Positions 18,541-30,007 of a stretch of 64,000 nt of DNA are shown here, in pieces. The position numbers and the translations under genes were made by a program. The notes below the pieces were generated by a model. That model saw nothing but the letters and a program-made list of their open reading frames with translations, had not been told where the DNA came from and ran no database searches. The first letter of the stretch is position 1. Each line of letters begins with the position of its first letter. This DNA is from Actinomycetales bacterium (GTDB lineage Bacteria; Actinomycetota; Actinomycetes; Actinomycetales; Dermatophilaceae), in contig PDRO01000004.1 in the NCBI GenBank assembly GCA_002748155.1, forward strand, positions 54,363 through 118,362, given 5' to 3'.

Positions 18541-21455
18541 CCATGCCCCAGGACTGTGACCCCGAGGTCCTCGGTCTGCTCGTCGAAGCCTCAGAGCTGC
18601 CCGACGGCCGGGCCAAGGTCGACCTGCTCGAACGAGCGCTGGCCGAAGCACAGCGGTTGGGTGGTTTCGACAACGAGTTCTGGGCCCGCACCCAGCTTGT
18701 CTCCGCCCTGTTTCACGTGCCCCGCGAACGTGCCACGCTGACCCACTACGCCTGGCTACGGCAAGCCTTGGCCACTGCGGGTGACCGGCTCGACAGCGAC
18801 GATCGCATCGACGTGCTGTGGAAGCTCAAGTGGGCGATCTCTCATGTCGTGGCAACTGCGTCGATCGATCTGGCCACCGTGCAGGCCACCATCGACGATG
18901 TCGAGTCGGCTTTCCGTGACCACGGCTACGCCTTGCGCCCGATCTATGACGAACGGGCTTTCCTGGCCAACGAACTGGGTGACCCGACGGCGGCCGCAGC
19001 CGCGCTCGCTGCCTTCCGGCGTGAACCACGGGACCGGCTCTCGAACTGCCACGCCTGCGAACGCAGCTCGGAGGCGAGCTTGGTCACCGACCCGGCGGAG
19101 GCCCTTGACCTGCTCGCGCCGGTGCTGAGCGGTGAGCTGACCTGCGCCGACGAGCCCGCGTATTCGCTGGCTCATGCTGTGCACCTGTATCTCGACATCG
19201 GTGACCATGAAGCCGCCGTGGATGCCTACCGGCGTGGTTGGCCACTGATCAAGGACGAACCGAAGCTAGTCCGGCCGGCTGCCCGGATCTGCCACAGCCT
19301 GGCTCGGCTGGGCAGCGTTGACCGGGCGGTCGACGCCCTGGTGCCTCGGCTCGAGTGGCTTAAGGCCACCGACGACGACTACCACCGTGAGCATTTCGCA
19401 GCCGTTGCCGCGCTGGTGCTCGACGCGGCGATCGAGCGGGGTCTGGCACCCGAGACGATCGGTGCCCGGCCGGCTTCGGCGGTCCGTGAAGAGATGCGCT
19501 CGCTGGCCTTCACTCTGGCCGCCGCCTTCGATGCCCGCAACGGCTCCAGGGTGCACACCGGGAAGGTCGAGGCGATTCTGGCCACTGCCGTGCCGGATGT
19601 TCCGTACTTGCCTCCGCTGCGGTTGCCGGACGAGCCGGCGCAGGCCGAAGGCGCCTTTCCGGACAGTCCCACAGTGCAGTCGGATCGTGAATCCGGGCTG
19701 GTTCCGGGTGCCTCGCCCCTCGGCGTGGACGCCGGCTCGACCCTGGGCTCCGGCTCGCCCCGGTCGGCGATCGCTGACCACGCCGCCCAATTGCGCGACC
19801 GGCTCGACGTCCTCGACAGTGCCGTCGACGAACTCATCACCGCGTGGCTCACTCATCGCGACCGGCTGCTGGCCGAGGCCGCCCTCGCGCCGGACGACCC
19901 GGTGTGGGCCGACATCGCATTCCTCGATCGGGTCAGCGTCTTCGCTGACGATGCCGCGATCGCCCGCCCGATCCTCGAGCACGCCGTCCTTGCCGCACAG
20001 CGCGGTGGTGACCCGGTGCAGCGGCGACGGGCCGAGATCGAATTGCTGTTGCTCGATGCCGACTCCGACGAGGCATGGGATTCGGCCTGCACCGACGCCG
20101 AGCGGACCAGCGCCTGGCTGGAAGCCGAGCACCGGTGGGCTGATGTCGCTGATGTGTGGCGGTCAGTGGGCCGAGCCGCCCGGGAGCGCGCGGATCACGA
20201 CGCCGCAGTGGCCGCGTGGGAGCGCGGCCTGACGGCACAGCGCCAGGCCGGCACGCCATTGCGGCTGGCCCTGATGGCGACGGAGCTGGCCCAGCTCGTG
20301 GCAGGCAGCGACCCGGACCGGGCCGAGGCTCTGGCCGCCGAAGCTGCCGAGATCGCGACCGCGGCCGGTCATCCGCTGCTGGTCGCGATGACCGTCGAGA
20401 CCCGGGCTCGGCTGATAGCTGCGCATGGCGACCTGCAGCGGGCCCGAGGTGTCTTGGTGCAGGCACTGCCACGCGCGAGCGGAACTGCCGGTGAGGTGTC
20501 GGTGCGGTTGCTGTTGGCCGACGTCTGCATCGAGTTGGGCGACGTGGACGAGTTGGCCTGTCAAGGTGCCGCACTCATCGAGGTGGCCCGGAGCCGACGT
20601 GAGCCGGTGCTGTTGGCCCTCGGCCAGCGGCATCTCGGCCTGGCCTATGTCGAGACCGGTCGGCTCGCCGAGGCTGCCGAGCTGCTCGAGGCCGCCCTGG
20701 CTCGGGCGCGGACCGACCTGCCCGGCATGGTCGGCCCGATCGGCTGGGGTCTGGGCAACGCACTCAAGGGGACTGGCGAGCCGGGGGCCGCGCGCACGGC
20801 ATACGCCACGGCCGCAACGAGTTTCGAGGCCGCCGGACGCACCGAAGAAGCAGCCTATTCGCAAGTTCGTGCCGGTGACTGCGCGTGGGATGCCGAGGAC
20901 CCGGTTGCTGCCCGCGCCCACTTCGAGGGTGCGGTGCGTCTCGGCGAGCCGGTCGGTGCGGTGGAGGCGGTCGTCTCGGCGTGGCGCAGCCTCGCCGTGC
21001 TGCGCGCGCTGGACGGGCCGCTCGACGACGGACTTGCCGAGCTCGACGCGATCACCGAACGGGCTGCGGAGCTGGCTCGGCGGCACGAACAGCCCGCCCC
21101 CGGCGAGTGGCTCCAGAACCTTGCCCTCGGCATCGCCCGGCAGGGCGCCAGGATCTTGCTCCGGCACGACCGGCCCGACGATGCTGCTGCCCGCCTAGGC
21201 GCGCTGGAGCCCCGGCTCGTCGGCGAGGCGCTGGCCGTGGTGCAGGCCGAGCGGGGCAGCTACTTGGCCGCTGCCGGGCGGCTCGACGAAGCGGCACCCG
21301 TGCTCGAGACGGCGTTGTCCCAGCTAGACAGTGAGCAGCTGATCGGCCTGCGGATCGACTGCGCCGGTCGCTACGCGGAGGCGCTCGACCATGCGGGTCG
21401 CGTCGACGAGGCCGAGGCGATCTGGGCACGCTACGGGAGTGACGCGGCTCACTGA
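18537..21455 (+). CDS. Large TPR-like repeat protein, partner of the HSP90 paralogue
   Basis: Product of 972 residues made almost entirely of alanine/glutamate-rich helical pairs spaced like tetratricopeptide repeats (for example AEAAELLEAALARARTDLPG, and DPVAARAHFEGAVRLG further on). A CHAC cysteine pair occurs near residue 176 (NCHACERSS). No signal peptide, membrane segment or catalytic motif is visible. A proline/serine-rich break near residue 380 separates two repeat blocks. ATG 18537 overlaps the HSP90 stop by 4 nt. TPR domains are classic HSP90 co-chaperone modules in eukaryotes, so a scaffold or client-adaptor role is an attractive inference. Confidence 0.7.
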   Translation: MTMPQDCDPEVLGLLVEASELPDGRAKVDLLERALAEAQRLGGFDNEFWARTQLVSALFHVPRERATLTHYAWLRQALATAGDRLDSDDRIDVLWKLKWAISHVVATASIDLATVQATIDDVESAFRDHGYALRPIYDERAFLANELGDPTAAAAALAAFRREPRDRLSNCHACERSSEASLVTDPAEALDLLAPVLSGELTCADEPAYSLAHAVHLYLDIGDHEAAVDAYRRGWPLIKDEPKLVRPAARICHSLARLGSVDRAVDALVPRLEWLKATDDDYHREHFAAVAALVLDAAIERGLAPETIGARPASAVREEMRSLAFTLAAAFDARNGSRVHTGKVEAILATAVPDVPYLPPLRLPDEPAQAEGAFPDSPTVQSDRESGLVPGASPLGVDAGSTLGSGSPRSAIADHAAQLRDRLDVLDSAVDELITAWLTHRDRLLAEAALAPDDPVWADIAFLDRVSVFADDAAIARPILEHAVLAAQRGGDPVQRRRAEIELLLLDADSDEAWDSACTDAERTSAWLEAEHRWADVADVWRSVGRAARERADHDAAVAAWERGLTAQRQAGTPLRLALMATELAQLVAGSDPDRAEALAAEAAEIATAAGHPLLVAMTVETRARLIAAHGDLQRARGVLVQALPRASGTAGEVSVRLLLADVCIELGDVDELACQGAALIEVARSRREPVLLALGQRHLGLAYVETGRLAEAAELLEAALARARTDLPGMVGPIGWGLGNALKGTGEPGAARTAYATAATSFEAAGRTEEAAYSQVRAGDCAWDAEDPVAARAHFEGAVRLGEPVGAVEAVVSAWRSLAVLRALDGPLDDGLAELDAITERAAELARRHEQPAPGEWLQNLALGIARQGARILLRHDRPDDAAARLGALEPRLVGEALAVVQAERGSYLAAAGRLDEAAPVLETALSQLDSEQLIGLRIDCAGRYAEALDHAGRVDEAEAIWARYGSDAAH

Positions 21456-21621
21456 TGCGCGGGGGTGCGCTGAGCTGCTACTCGTGAGTAACATCGGCGA
21501 ATCGCTTTACGCGTGGCGGGTATCACGTTATTGACCCGCCGCCGCCGACCGTCTGTCCTGACAGGATGGGCGATACCCCGAGAAGCCACTCCCACCGCAC
21601 ACGGAAGAGGACGTCCGACAT

Positions 21622-22404
21622 ATGAAGATCGTCGTCTGCGTCAAGTACGTGCCCGACGCCCAAGCCGAGCGCACGTTCAACGCATCGGACAATACGACCG
21701 ACCGCACCAACGTCGACGGGCTGCTCTCCGAGCTCGATGAGTATGCCGTCGAGGAGGCCCTGAAGATCGTCGAGGAAGGCGAGGGTGAGGTCACTGTCGT
21801 CACCATCGGCCCCGACGAGGCCAGTGACGCCGTGAAGAAGGCTCTCCAGATGGGCGCCGACAAGGGCGTGCACGTCGTCGACGAGACGATCCACGGCTCG
21901 GACGCACTGGCGACCTCGCTGCTGCTGGCCAAGGCGATCGAGAAGGCCGGCGGCGCCGACCTGGTGATGACCGGCATGAGCTCCACCGACGGGGCCATGG
22001 GTGTCGTGCCCACGATGCTCGCCGAACGGATGGGCTTGCCCGCCGCGACCTACGCCTCCGAGCTGTCGGTCGCCGACGGAAAGGTCACCGTCCGCCGTGA
22101 CGGCGACGCGGCGAGCCAGACCATCGAGGCGGCGCTGCCGTGCCTCGTGTCGGTGACCGACCAGATCAACGAGCCGCGCTATCCGTCCTTCAAGGGGATC
22201 ATGGCCGCCAAGAAGAAGCCCGTCGAGACGTGGGCCCTCGCCGACCTCGGGGTCGACGCGGCCGAAGTCGGCCTCGATGCGGCCTGGACCACAGTGACCT
22301 CCTTCGAGGCCCGCCCGCCGCGCCAGCAGGGCACCATCGTCACCGATGAGGGCGACGGTGGGAACAAACTCACCGGCTTCCTCGCCGAGCACAAGTTCAT
22401 CTGA
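21622..22404 (+). CDS. etfB: Electron transfer flavoprotein subunit beta
   Basis: Beta subunit (260 residues) of the soluble FAD/AMP electron carrier that takes electrons from acyl-CoA and related dehydrogenases to the membrane quinone reductase. It starts KIVVCVKYVPDAQAER, has the family core EYAVEEALKIVEEGEGEVTV, and carries the AMP-binding/recognition region TGMSSTDGAMG and the loop AALPCLVSVTDQINEPRYPS. etfA follows after 65 nt. A GGAAGAGGA stretch upstream is the likely ribosome site. Confidence 0.95.
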   Translation: MKIVVCVKYVPDAQAERTFNASDNTTDRTNVDGLLSELDEYAVEEALKIVEEGEGEVTVVTIGPDEASDAVKKALQMGADKGVHVVDETIHGSDALATSLLLAKAIEKAGGADLVMTGMSSTDGAMGVVPTMLAERMGLPAATYASELSVADGKVTVRRDGDAASQTIEAALPCLVSVTDQINEPRYPSFKGIMAAKKKPVETWALADLGVDAAEVGLDAAWTTVTSFEARPPRQQGTIVTDEGDGGNKLTGFLAEHKFI

Positions 22405-22469
22405 CCGGACGAGCACGTCAACCGGGATACCCCCAGACTGCCCAAAGATTGCACAAGGAGTCACACACC

Positions 22470-23426
22470 ATGGCTGAAGTCCTCGTCCTCGTCGATCACG
22501 TGGACGGCGCCCCGCGCAAGACCACGTCGGAGTTGCTGACGATCGCCCGCCGGCTCGGTGAGCCCTCGGCGGTGTTCATCGGCAACGGCTACGACGCCGC
22601 CAAAGACACGCTCGCGGCATACGGTGCCGAGAAGGTCTACCGCGTCGACGCCGACTTGTCCGGCTATCTCGTCGCACCCCAGGCCGAAGTGCTGGCCCAG
22701 CTCGTCGAGCAGGCCCAGCCCGCGGCCGTTCTCATCGCCTCTTCGCCCGAAGGCAAGGAGATCGCCGGTCGGCTGGCCGTGAAGACCAACTCCGGTTTGA
22801 TCACCGACGCCGTCGACGTGCAGAGCGACGGTGCCGGTGGCGTGGCCACCACCCAGAGCGTCTTCGCCGGGTCGTACACGGTCAAGGCAACCGTGAGCAA
22901 AGGCACCCCGATCATCGCGGTGAAGCCCAACTCGGCTGCGCCGGAGGAAGCATCGGGGGCCGCTGCCGAGAACGCCGTCGCCTTCGAACCCTCGGCCGCC
23001 GCCAAGACCGCGGTCATCACCGAGTCCAAGCCCAAGGAGAAGTCCGGTCGCCCGGAGCTCACCGAGGCTGCCGTCGTCGTGTCCGGTGGCCGCGGCACCG
23101 GTGGCGACTTCTCCAAGGTCGAGGCTTTCGCCGACTCACTCGACGCTGCTGTCGGCGCCAGCCGGGCCGCGGTGGACGCCGGCTGGTATCCGCACAGTTC
23201 CCAGGTCGGCCAGACCGGCAAGCAGGTCAGCCCGCAGCTTTACGTGGCCTGTGGCATCTCCGGCGCCATCCAGCACCGGGCCGGCATGCAGACCTCCAAG
23301 ACGATCGTGGCAGTCAACAAGGACGAAGAAGCCCCGATTTTCGAGCTGGTCGACTTCGGAGTGATCGGCGACCTGTTCGCCGTGCTCCCGCAAGCCACTG
23401 ACGACGTCGTGGCCAAGAAAGGCTGA
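22470..23426 (+). CDS. etfA: Electron transfer flavoprotein subunit alpha
   Basis: Alpha subunit (318 residues), which binds FAD. The C-terminal FAD domain shows [20 protein letters not shown], the motif [17 protein letters not shown] and [12 protein letters not shown] followed by [14 protein letters not shown]; these are the near-invariant ETF-alpha signatures. The N-terminal half is the less conserved nucleotide-fold domain. ATG 22470 is preceded by AAGGAG (22455-22460) at 9 nt; the in-frame ATG 22449 lacks such a site. It forms the functional heterodimer with EtfB. Confidence 0.95.
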   Translation: MAEVLVLVDHVDGAPRKTTSELLTIARRLGEPSAVFIGNGYDAAKDTLAAYGAEKVYRVDADLSGYLVAPQAEVLAQLVEQAQPAAVLIASSPEGKEIAGRLAVKTNSGLITDAVDVQSDGAGGVATTQSVFAGSYTVKATVSKGTPIIAVKPNSAAPEEASGAAAENAVAFEPSAAAKTAVITESKPKEKSGRPELTEAAVVVSGGRGTGGDFSKVEAFADSLDAAVGASRAAVDAGWYPHSSQVGQTGKQVSPQLYVACGISGAIQHRAGMQTSKTIVAVNKDEEAPIFELVDFGVIGDLFAVLPQATDDVVAKKG

Positions 23427-23460
23427 CGGCACGCCGCACTCGCGGCATACTCCAACGATT

Positions 23461-23491
23461 GCTGGGTCCGGGCTTCGGCCTCGGGCCCAGC
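23461..23491 (+). terminator. Stem-loop after etfA
   Basis: GCTGGGTCCG (23461-23470) pairs with CGGGCCCAGC (23482-23491), 10 bp with one G-U pair and an 11-nt loop. It begins 35 nt after the etfA stop and is followed by a mildly T-rich stretch. It is a likely end of the etfBA transcript. Confidence 0.6.
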
Positions 23492-23637
23492 GTCGTCATT
23501 TGCCACCGTCGCTAGCGTCTCGGCGGAGTCTTGTGGTTGCTCGTCGATACCGGGTGGGTCCAGAGCGCCCAGCCCTAGTCGCCAGGACCGGGTCGCCCAT
23601 GGGCAGTGTTGGCCAGCGCTGACTCATTGCTGACTCA

Positions 23638-24267
23638 TTAGTCGAGTCTTTGCAATCGAGTTATCATCCACCCGCGATTGTAGGAGACGGTAGCGCGCCA
23701 TCGAAAAAGACGCTTCTCCCCGTACTTCGTTCTCTTGCCGCTCGCGTCGACGAGATCAACCAGCTCCTGATTCACGTCGACTATGGCTTCGACGCTCTCG
23801 GAGCTCCAAGCTTCGATGGAAGTGGAATTGACGAACCATATATCCTCAAGCGCGTGTTGTCCGAGGCGTTTCATTTCCGCTGATTCAGTACGGAACTCAG
23901 AGCAGACGAGGCAGTCGGGGGCGAATATGCGGTCGAGAATTGCTGGGTCCGCCTCTCGGTAGGCGCGGCTGACTTCGGAAACCGAGAAACCCAGGAATAG
24001 GATCAGTCCGTCCCGAGTTCGTTCACGCGCACCCGCCGGGATCGTGACGGTCGGGGTGCTTGTGCTTGTTGAGGTGTCGGCGGGGGCGCCGGAAGTCGAG
24101 GTAAGAACCGTCGCGCTGTTCGTCGGTGGGGCCGAGTCACCCGTAGCTGTCGGTGTCGGTTCTGAAGCGCTGGTGCAGCTGGTGGTGGTCAGGGCAGCGG
24201 TGACAGCGAGGGCGATGGCAAACCTCCGCCCAGAGCTTCCCGGGCTCGTCTGTCGGGTGTGGGGCAT
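23638..24267 (-). CDS. Putative lipoprotein of unknown function
   Basis: The 209-residue product starts with a basic n-region, a hydrophobic stretch (FAIALAVTAALTTT) and a cysteine at C31 (TTSC), a slightly atypical lipobox. A threonine/serine/proline-rich spacer (32-75) follows, then a compact domain with AYREADPAILDRIFAPDCLVCSEF, so two cysteines spaced CxxC. This layout resembles actinobacterial DUF6318-type lipoproteins, which I cannot confirm. ATG 24267 is supported by AAGGAG 5 nt upstream; the longer in-frame extension has no coding character. GC and codon use are lower than in etfA, and it points the other way from its neighbours, so it may be acquired. Confidence 0.6.
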   Translation of the reverse strand: MPHTRQTSPGSSGRRFAIALAVTAALTTTSCTSASEPTPTATGDSAPPTNSATVLTSTSGAPADTSTSTSTPTVTIPAGARERTRDGLILFLGFSVSEVSRAYREADPAILDRIFAPDCLVCSEFRTESAEMKRLGQHALEDIWFVNSTSIEAWSSESVEAIVDVNQELVDLVDASGKRTKYGEKRLFRWRATVSYNRGWMITRLQRLD

Positions 24268-24570
24268 GTGCACTCCTTCGCCGTGCCGGAAAGGCGTGGC
24301 CACCGGCTTGGTCCCTGAGGTCGTTGGCTGCGTGTGTTCTGCATTATTGCAACTCCCCATTATTGCAACTCCCCCCGGATCGGCAACGCGACTATCCCCC
24401 TGCATCTGCCTCGAGCCCCCCGCGCTGGCCACGGGGCCCGCGCTGACTTCCAGCGGGGTGGCGAGTACGCCCGGCGTGAAGAACCGCTGTTTCTTCTCGT
24501 CGGGGAGATGGTGCCGGTAGGGTAGCTGTGGTCTTGCCGTGCGTCGGGTGTGTTGTTTAGATGGTGCGCC
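24268..24570. other. Intergenic region between divergent lipoprotein and acetyltransferase genes
   Basis: About 300 nt without a convincing gene. It holds the lipoprotein ribosome site, the duplicated 16-mer at 24343-24374 and GC-rich filler. No terminator or RNA gene was seen. Confidence 0.5.
24343..24374. repeat. Perfect tandem duplication of a 16-mer
   Basis: ATTATTGCAACTCCCC occurs twice without a gap (24343-24358 and 24359-24374). Read on the minus strand each copy gives GTTGCAATAAT, an AT-rich, promoter-like word upstream of the lipoprotein gene. Confidence 0.7.
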
Positions 24571-25119
24571 GTGGATGTACGCGCGCTCGCCGAGCAGCCG
24601 ACCCTCACCGGGAGCTTGGTGGACCTGGAGCCAACCAGCGAGCGTCACCTGGCGGGTCTACTGCCACTCTTCGCTGAGCCTGAAGAGCTCGACGGACCGC
24701 TCGGGAACGTTGCCTACGCTCGGGCCCGGCGTGCGCTGGAGGCCGCTCAGGGGCGCAGCGACCGAGCCGACTGGGCAATCGTGCTCCGGGACACGGGTCG
24801 CGTCGTGGGGGAGGCCGTGCTCTTTGATCTCGACGAGGCCAACGAGTCGATGGAGTTCCGGATCGCGCTCGTTGCCCCGGAGGTCTTCGACCGGGGCTAC
24901 GGCACCGAGGTAACCCGGTTGGTGCGTAACTTCGGGTTCAGTGTTCTCGGGCTGCACCGGCTCAGCCTGCACGTGTCTGCAGCCAACTCGCGGGCGCTCC
25001 GGGTCTACGAGAAAGCCGGTTTTGTGCTCGAAGGCCGACGCCGCGCCGTCACCCGCGTTGACGGTCAGTGGATCGACGAACTGGACCTAGCGTTACTAGC
25101 GGGCGACCCACGTCCCTAG
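24571..25119 (+). CDS. GNAT-family N-acetyltransferase (RimJ/RimL-like)
   Basis: Acetyltransferase of about 182 residues. The acetyl-CoA pyrophosphate loop is in FDRGYGTEVTRLVRNFGF, and the closing motif LHVSAANSRALRVYEKAGFV with EGRRRA is the RimJ/RimL pattern for N-acetylation of protein N-termini or small amines. GTG 24571 is taken as the start because the protein then begins just before the domain; GTG 24550 is an alternative and neither has a clear ribosome site. The substrate is unknown. It sits in the stretch that interrupts the etfA-to-cysteine-desulfurase order. Confidence 0.8.
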   Translation: MDVRALAEQPTLTGSLVDLEPTSERHLAGLLPLFAEPEELDGPLGNVAYARARRALEAAQGRSDRADWAIVLRDTGRVVGEAVLFDLDEANESMEFRIALVAPEVFDRGYGTEVTRLVRNFGFSVLGLHRLSLHVSAANSRALRVYEKAGFVLEGRRRAVTRVDGQWIDELDLALLAGDPRP

Positions 25120-25186
25120 CTGGCTACCGAATCAGGCGAGCCGTCTCACTGAGCGGTCCTGTGAGTTCTCTTTGCCTTGACGGGCA

Positions 25187-26565
<1,379 letters not shown>

Positions 26566-26643
26566 TCCGGATTCGCGAGTCGGGCATGAGGCTTGCGCAC
26601 CGGGTTGGCTAGTCAGCTCCCAGCCCAGCCTAAGATCGAGGCC

Positions 26644-27828
26644 GTGCCTGTCTATCTCGACCACGCCGCGACCACCCCGGTCTTCCGGGGGGTCGCGGCG
26701 GCGATGGCCGAGCAGCTTGCCCACTGCGGCAACCCCTCGTCGCTGCATACGTCTGGCCGAGCGGCCCGTCGAGTGGTCGAGGAGTCCCGGGAGCGACTGG
26801 CCGCCGCAGTTGGCGCGGGGCCGTCTGAGGTGGTCTTCACCTCCGGCGGCACCGAAGCCGACAATCTGGCAGTCGCCGGGGTTTATCGGGCCCGGCGGGC
26901 GGCGGACCCGCGCCGTCGGCGGCTGCTGGTCAGCGCGATCGAGCACCACGCGGTGCTCGACTGTGCCGAGGCACTTGCCGAGCGTGACGGCGCCGAGGTG
27001 ATCCGGCTGCCGGTTGACGCCGGCGGTGTCGTGCCGGTCGAGGCGGTGCGTGCGGCCGTGCTCGCCGCCCCCGATTCGGTGGCGCTCGTGTCGGTCATGT
27101 GGGCCAACAACGAGGTCGGCGCGGTGGCGGATATCCCGGCCATCGCGGCCGTGGCGCACGAGCACGGCATACCGATGCACTCGGATGCGGTGCAAGCAGT
27201 GGGGCACCTGCCGGTCGACTTCGCCACCTGTGGCGCCGACCTGCTCGCACTCACCGGGCACAAGCTGGGCGGCCCGATCGGAGCTGGAGCACTGCTGGCG
27301 CGCCGCGACCAGGCGGTCGTGCCACTCGTGCACGGCGGCGGGCAGGAACGACAGATCCGCTCCGGCACGCTCGACGCGACCGGCGTCCTCGGGCTCTCGC
27401 TGGCGGTGGAACACGCTGTCGCACAGCTGCATTCGGAGGCCGAGCGGCTCTGCCGACTTCGCGACGACCTGATCGAAGGTGCATTGGCCGTCGCCGACGG
27501 CATCCGGGTCGGCGGCCCGTGGCGGCGCGGCGACTGGAGCTGCCGACTGGCCGGTAATGCTCACTTCATCATCGAGGGCTGCGAAGGTGATTCGTTGCTC
27601 TATCTACTCGACGCCGCCGGAGTCGAGTGCTCGACCGGATCGGCGTGCCATGCTGGCGTGCCGCAGCCCAGCCACGTCGTGCTCGCCATGGGGGTGCCCG
27701 AGCAGCAGGCCCGCGGCACTCTGCGGATCACCCTGGGGCACAGTTCGACCGAGGCCGACGTGGCGGCTTTCCTCGCGGCGCTGCCGGCGGTGATCGAGCG
27801 GGCCCGCCGGGCGGCTGGGATCGCCTGA
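26644..27828 (+). CDS. Cysteine desulfurase (IscS/NifS type)
   Basis: PLP enzyme of 394 residues that takes sulfur from cysteine as a persulfide. It begins [10 protein letters not shown], has the PLP lysine K207 in [13 protein letters not shown], the AIEHHAVL histidines, and the persulfide-forming cysteine C335 in [10 protein letters not shown] on a typical short class-I loop. GTG 26644 is the start: TAAGAT (26631-26636) lies 7 nt before it, giving a leaderless mRNA. It overlaps mnmA by 1 nt, so it very likely supplies sulfur for tRNA 2-thiouridine. Other sulfur acceptors cannot be excluded. Confidence 0.94.
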   Translation: MPVYLDHAATTPVFRGVAAAMAEQLAHCGNPSSLHTSGRAARRVVEESRERLAAAVGAGPSEVVFTSGGTEADNLAVAGVYRARRAADPRRRRLLVSAIEHHAVLDCAEALAERDGAEVIRLPVDAGGVVPVEAVRAAVLAAPDSVALVSVMWANNEVGAVADIPAIAAVAHEHGIPMHSDAVQAVGHLPVDFATCGADLLALTGHKLGGPIGAGALLARRDQAVVPLVHGGGQERQIRSGTLDATGVLGLSLAVEHAVAQLHSEAERLCRLRDDLIEGALAVADGIRVGGPWRRGDWSCRLAGNAHFIIEGCEGDSLLYLLDAAGVECSTGSACHAGVPQPSHVVLAMGVPEQQARGTLRITLGHSSTEADVAAFLAALPAVIERARRAAGIA

Positions 27829-29033
27829 TGCGCATCGTCGCCGCGATGAGCGGCGGGGTCGATTCGGCTGTCGCTGCGGCCCGGATGATCGACGCCGGGC
27901 ACGAAGTGGTCGGCGTGCACCTTGCCTTGGCACAGCGGGCCGATGTGCTGCGCGAATCGGCCCGCGGCTGCTGCACCATCGAGGATGCCGGTGACGCCCG
28001 CCGGGTGGCCGACCGGCTCGGCATCCCGTTCTACGTGTGGGACTTCGCCGAACGCTTCCGGGCTGACGTGGTCGAGGACTTCGCCCGCGAGTATGCCGCA
28101 GGCCGCACCCCTAACCCCTGCTTGCGTTGCAACGAGCGAATCAAGTTCGCGGCACTGCTCGACAAAGCCCTCGCGCTCGGTTTCGACGCGGTCGCCACCG
28201 GGCACTACGCCCGGATCGTCGAGCGGCCTACAACGCTCGGCCAGCCGGGCGACTCAGGCCAGCGTGCCAGGCTTGACCTTGGTGGCGCGGGGGTGGTGCG
28301 GCGAGAGTTGCACCGGGCGGTCGATGTGGCCAAGGACCAGTCCTACGTGCTCGGCGTGCTCGACGACGCCCAACTCGCCCGGTCGTTCTTCCCGCTCGGC
28401 GACTCGGCCAAGACCGAAGTGCGGGCCGAGGCGGCCCGGCGCGGGTTCACTGTCGCTGCCAAACCCGACTCACACGACATCTGTTTCATCCCCGACGGCG
28501 ACACCCAAGGTTGGTTGACCAACCGGTTCGGTGCGCAGTCCGGGGAGATCCGCGACGAGCGTGGTGCGGTAGTCGGATCACACTCCGGTGCATACGGATT
28601 CACGATCGGTCAACGCAAGGGCCTGCACTTGCGCCGCCCGGCTGCCGACGGACGACCGCGTTATGTGCGCTCGGTCGACACGGAGACCAACACCGTCGTC
28701 GTCGCTCCCGCCGAGTTGCTCGGAGTCAGGGAGATCGTCGCCGACCACGTGCGTTGGTGTGGACCGCCGTTGACGGAGCAATCGCAGCGTCGTGGCCCGT
28801 TGCGTCTCGGTGCCCAATTGCGTGCCCACGCCCCGGAGGTGCCGGTGTGGGTCGAGGTGGCGCACGCTGACGCGGATGCGAACCCGAGTGATGCTGCCGG
28901 CCCGGCGAGCCCTGCGACGACGTTGACCGTCCGGCTCGACGAGCCGGTCCGGGGCGTAGCACCGGGGCAGTCGGTCGTGCTCTACGACGGCACCCGGGTG
29001 GTCGGCTCCGGCACGATCAGCCGCACCGGGTGA
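27828..29033 (+). CDS. mnmA: tRNA-specific 2-thiouridylase MnmA
   Basis: PP-loop ATPase of 401 residues that adenylates and thiolates uridine-34 of Lys, Glu and Gln tRNAs. The pyrophosphatase loop SGGVDS is at 8-13, the nucleophile region is [12 protein letters not shown] (C98/C101) and the partner cysteine is C219 in [10 protein letters not shown]. The C-terminal beta-barrel carries [12 protein letters not shown]. The start ATG shares its A with the stop codon of the desulfurase (TGATG), showing tight coupling between sulfur donor and user. Confidence 0.95.
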   Translation: MRIVAAMSGGVDSAVAAARMIDAGHEVVGVHLALAQRADVLRESARGCCTIEDAGDARRVADRLGIPFYVWDFAERFRADVVEDFAREYAAGRTPNPCLRCNERIKFAALLDKALALGFDAVATGHYARIVERPTTLGQPGDSGQRARLDLGGAGVVRRELHRAVDVAKDQSYVLGVLDDAQLARSFFPLGDSAKTEVRAEAARRGFTVAAKPDSHDICFIPDGDTQGWLTNRFGAQSGEIRDERGAVVGSHSGAYGFTIGQRKGLHLRRPAADGRPRYVRSVDTETNTVVVAPAELLGVREIVADHVRWCGPPLTEQSQRRGPLRLGAQLRAHAPEVPVWVEVAHADADANPSDAAGPASPATTLTVRLDEPVRGVAPGQSVVLYDGTRVVGSGTISRTG

Positions 29034-29314
29034 TCCGGGTGATCCTGGGAAGTGATGCCACTAGGCCGACAGGTCCGCGAGACTTCTCGTTCCTGCGAGT
29101 TGCGAACGAAGCCGTCTGACCGAACCTGACAAACACGCAGCTGACGTCAAGCGGGGCCACAGGGTTCTGGCAGCCCAGCAGCTCAAGATTGACTGAGAGG
29201 TGAGCGGAACTCGCGCGGGTGCCCCCGCTCGGGCTGGATCGGTCAGCCGCGACCGAGATCCCTACGGGTGCGAGCTCTTGGCTCTACCGCTCGGCATTGA
29301 GGAGGGGCTCATAG
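29034..29314. other. Intergenic region between mnmA and the MarR-like gene
   Basis: About 280 nt between two convergent genes. I see no coding pattern, terminator with T-run or repeat. The sequence is visibly less GC-rich than mnmA. Confidence 0.4.
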
Positions 29315-30007
29315 CTACTGCGAATCGGGCCGGGAAGGGGCCGATTCGGTAGTTGAGAAAGCTTGCTTCTGCATCATTCCTTTCTTATGCCCATATATAA
29401 ATGACTTGCCCCGGAACTCCGTAATGTAGGACTTGAACAAGTCGCGGGGGACGGGCAGTACGGGCTGTTGCCGATGGGTTCTTGAGCGCTTATGTGCGTT
29501 GATATACCGTTGCCCAGCCGGGGTGAGTGAGAGGTCTCGCTCGCGTTCCCGGACTGTCTCGGCGACCAGGCCGGCGCGCTCGAGCCGATTCACCAAGTGA
29601 GAGAAGTTCGACGGGGTCACAGACGGGGTCACATCGACCGCTTCCCGGACGGTTTCTGCGGCGATGCGACCACGGGCCGCGAGTAGCTCGAGTAGTTTCT
29701 GGGCGCGGTCGCCGAAGCTCCGCATGATCATTGGCACCGCAGCAGCGTCGTTGGCCATCGCCGCGGTGGTCAGTAACTCCGCCCATTCGTTCACTGAACG
29801 ACCCGCCTCAGGCCCGAGGTCGTTGCTGAGTTGCGACAGGGCTCGCGCACCTTCGGTGATTTCGGTCGTCGTTCCTTGGCGGATCGTTGCGACGACTTGG
29901 TCGGCGAGCAGGGCGACCAACTCCTCCGGGTCGACTCCATCGGTGCGTGCGACCTCGACGAGAGTCGGCAAGTCAGCGTCCATCCAAGGACTGAGGTCGA
30001 TCGGCAC
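29315..30007 (-). CDS. Winged-helix (MarR-like) transcriptional regulator
   Basis: Protein of 230 residues. Residues 1-95 are mostly helical and not recognised; 103-172 form a winged helix-turn-helix with the MarR pattern NFSHLVNRLERAGLVAE, wing residues RERERDLSLTPAG; the tail is basic (KRSRTHRQ, GHKKG). GTG 30007 is chosen because AAGGAG lies 5 nt before it, although the frame is open to 30055. A perfect TATAAT box stands upstream (30082-30077), striking in this GC-rich genome. It precedes no obvious target except itself and the nitrilase-like gene just upstream on the same strand, so it may control that gene. Confidence 0.75.
   Translation of the reverse strand: MPIDLSPWMDADLPTLVEVARTDGVDPEELVALLADQVVATIRQGTTTEITEGARALSQLSNDLGPEAGRSVNEWAELLTTAAMANDAAAVPMIMRSFGDRAQKLLELLAARGRIAAETVREAVDVTPSVTPSNFSHLVNRLERAGLVAETVRERERDLSLTPAGQRYINAHKRSRTHRQQPVLPVPRDLFKSYITEFRGKSFIYGHKKGMMQKQAFSTTESAPSRPDSQ

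Noticed and set aside
25177..25182. TTGACG as the -35 of gdhA
   Set aside because: Only 4 nt from the TATGAT box and no suitable -10 at 16-18 nt.
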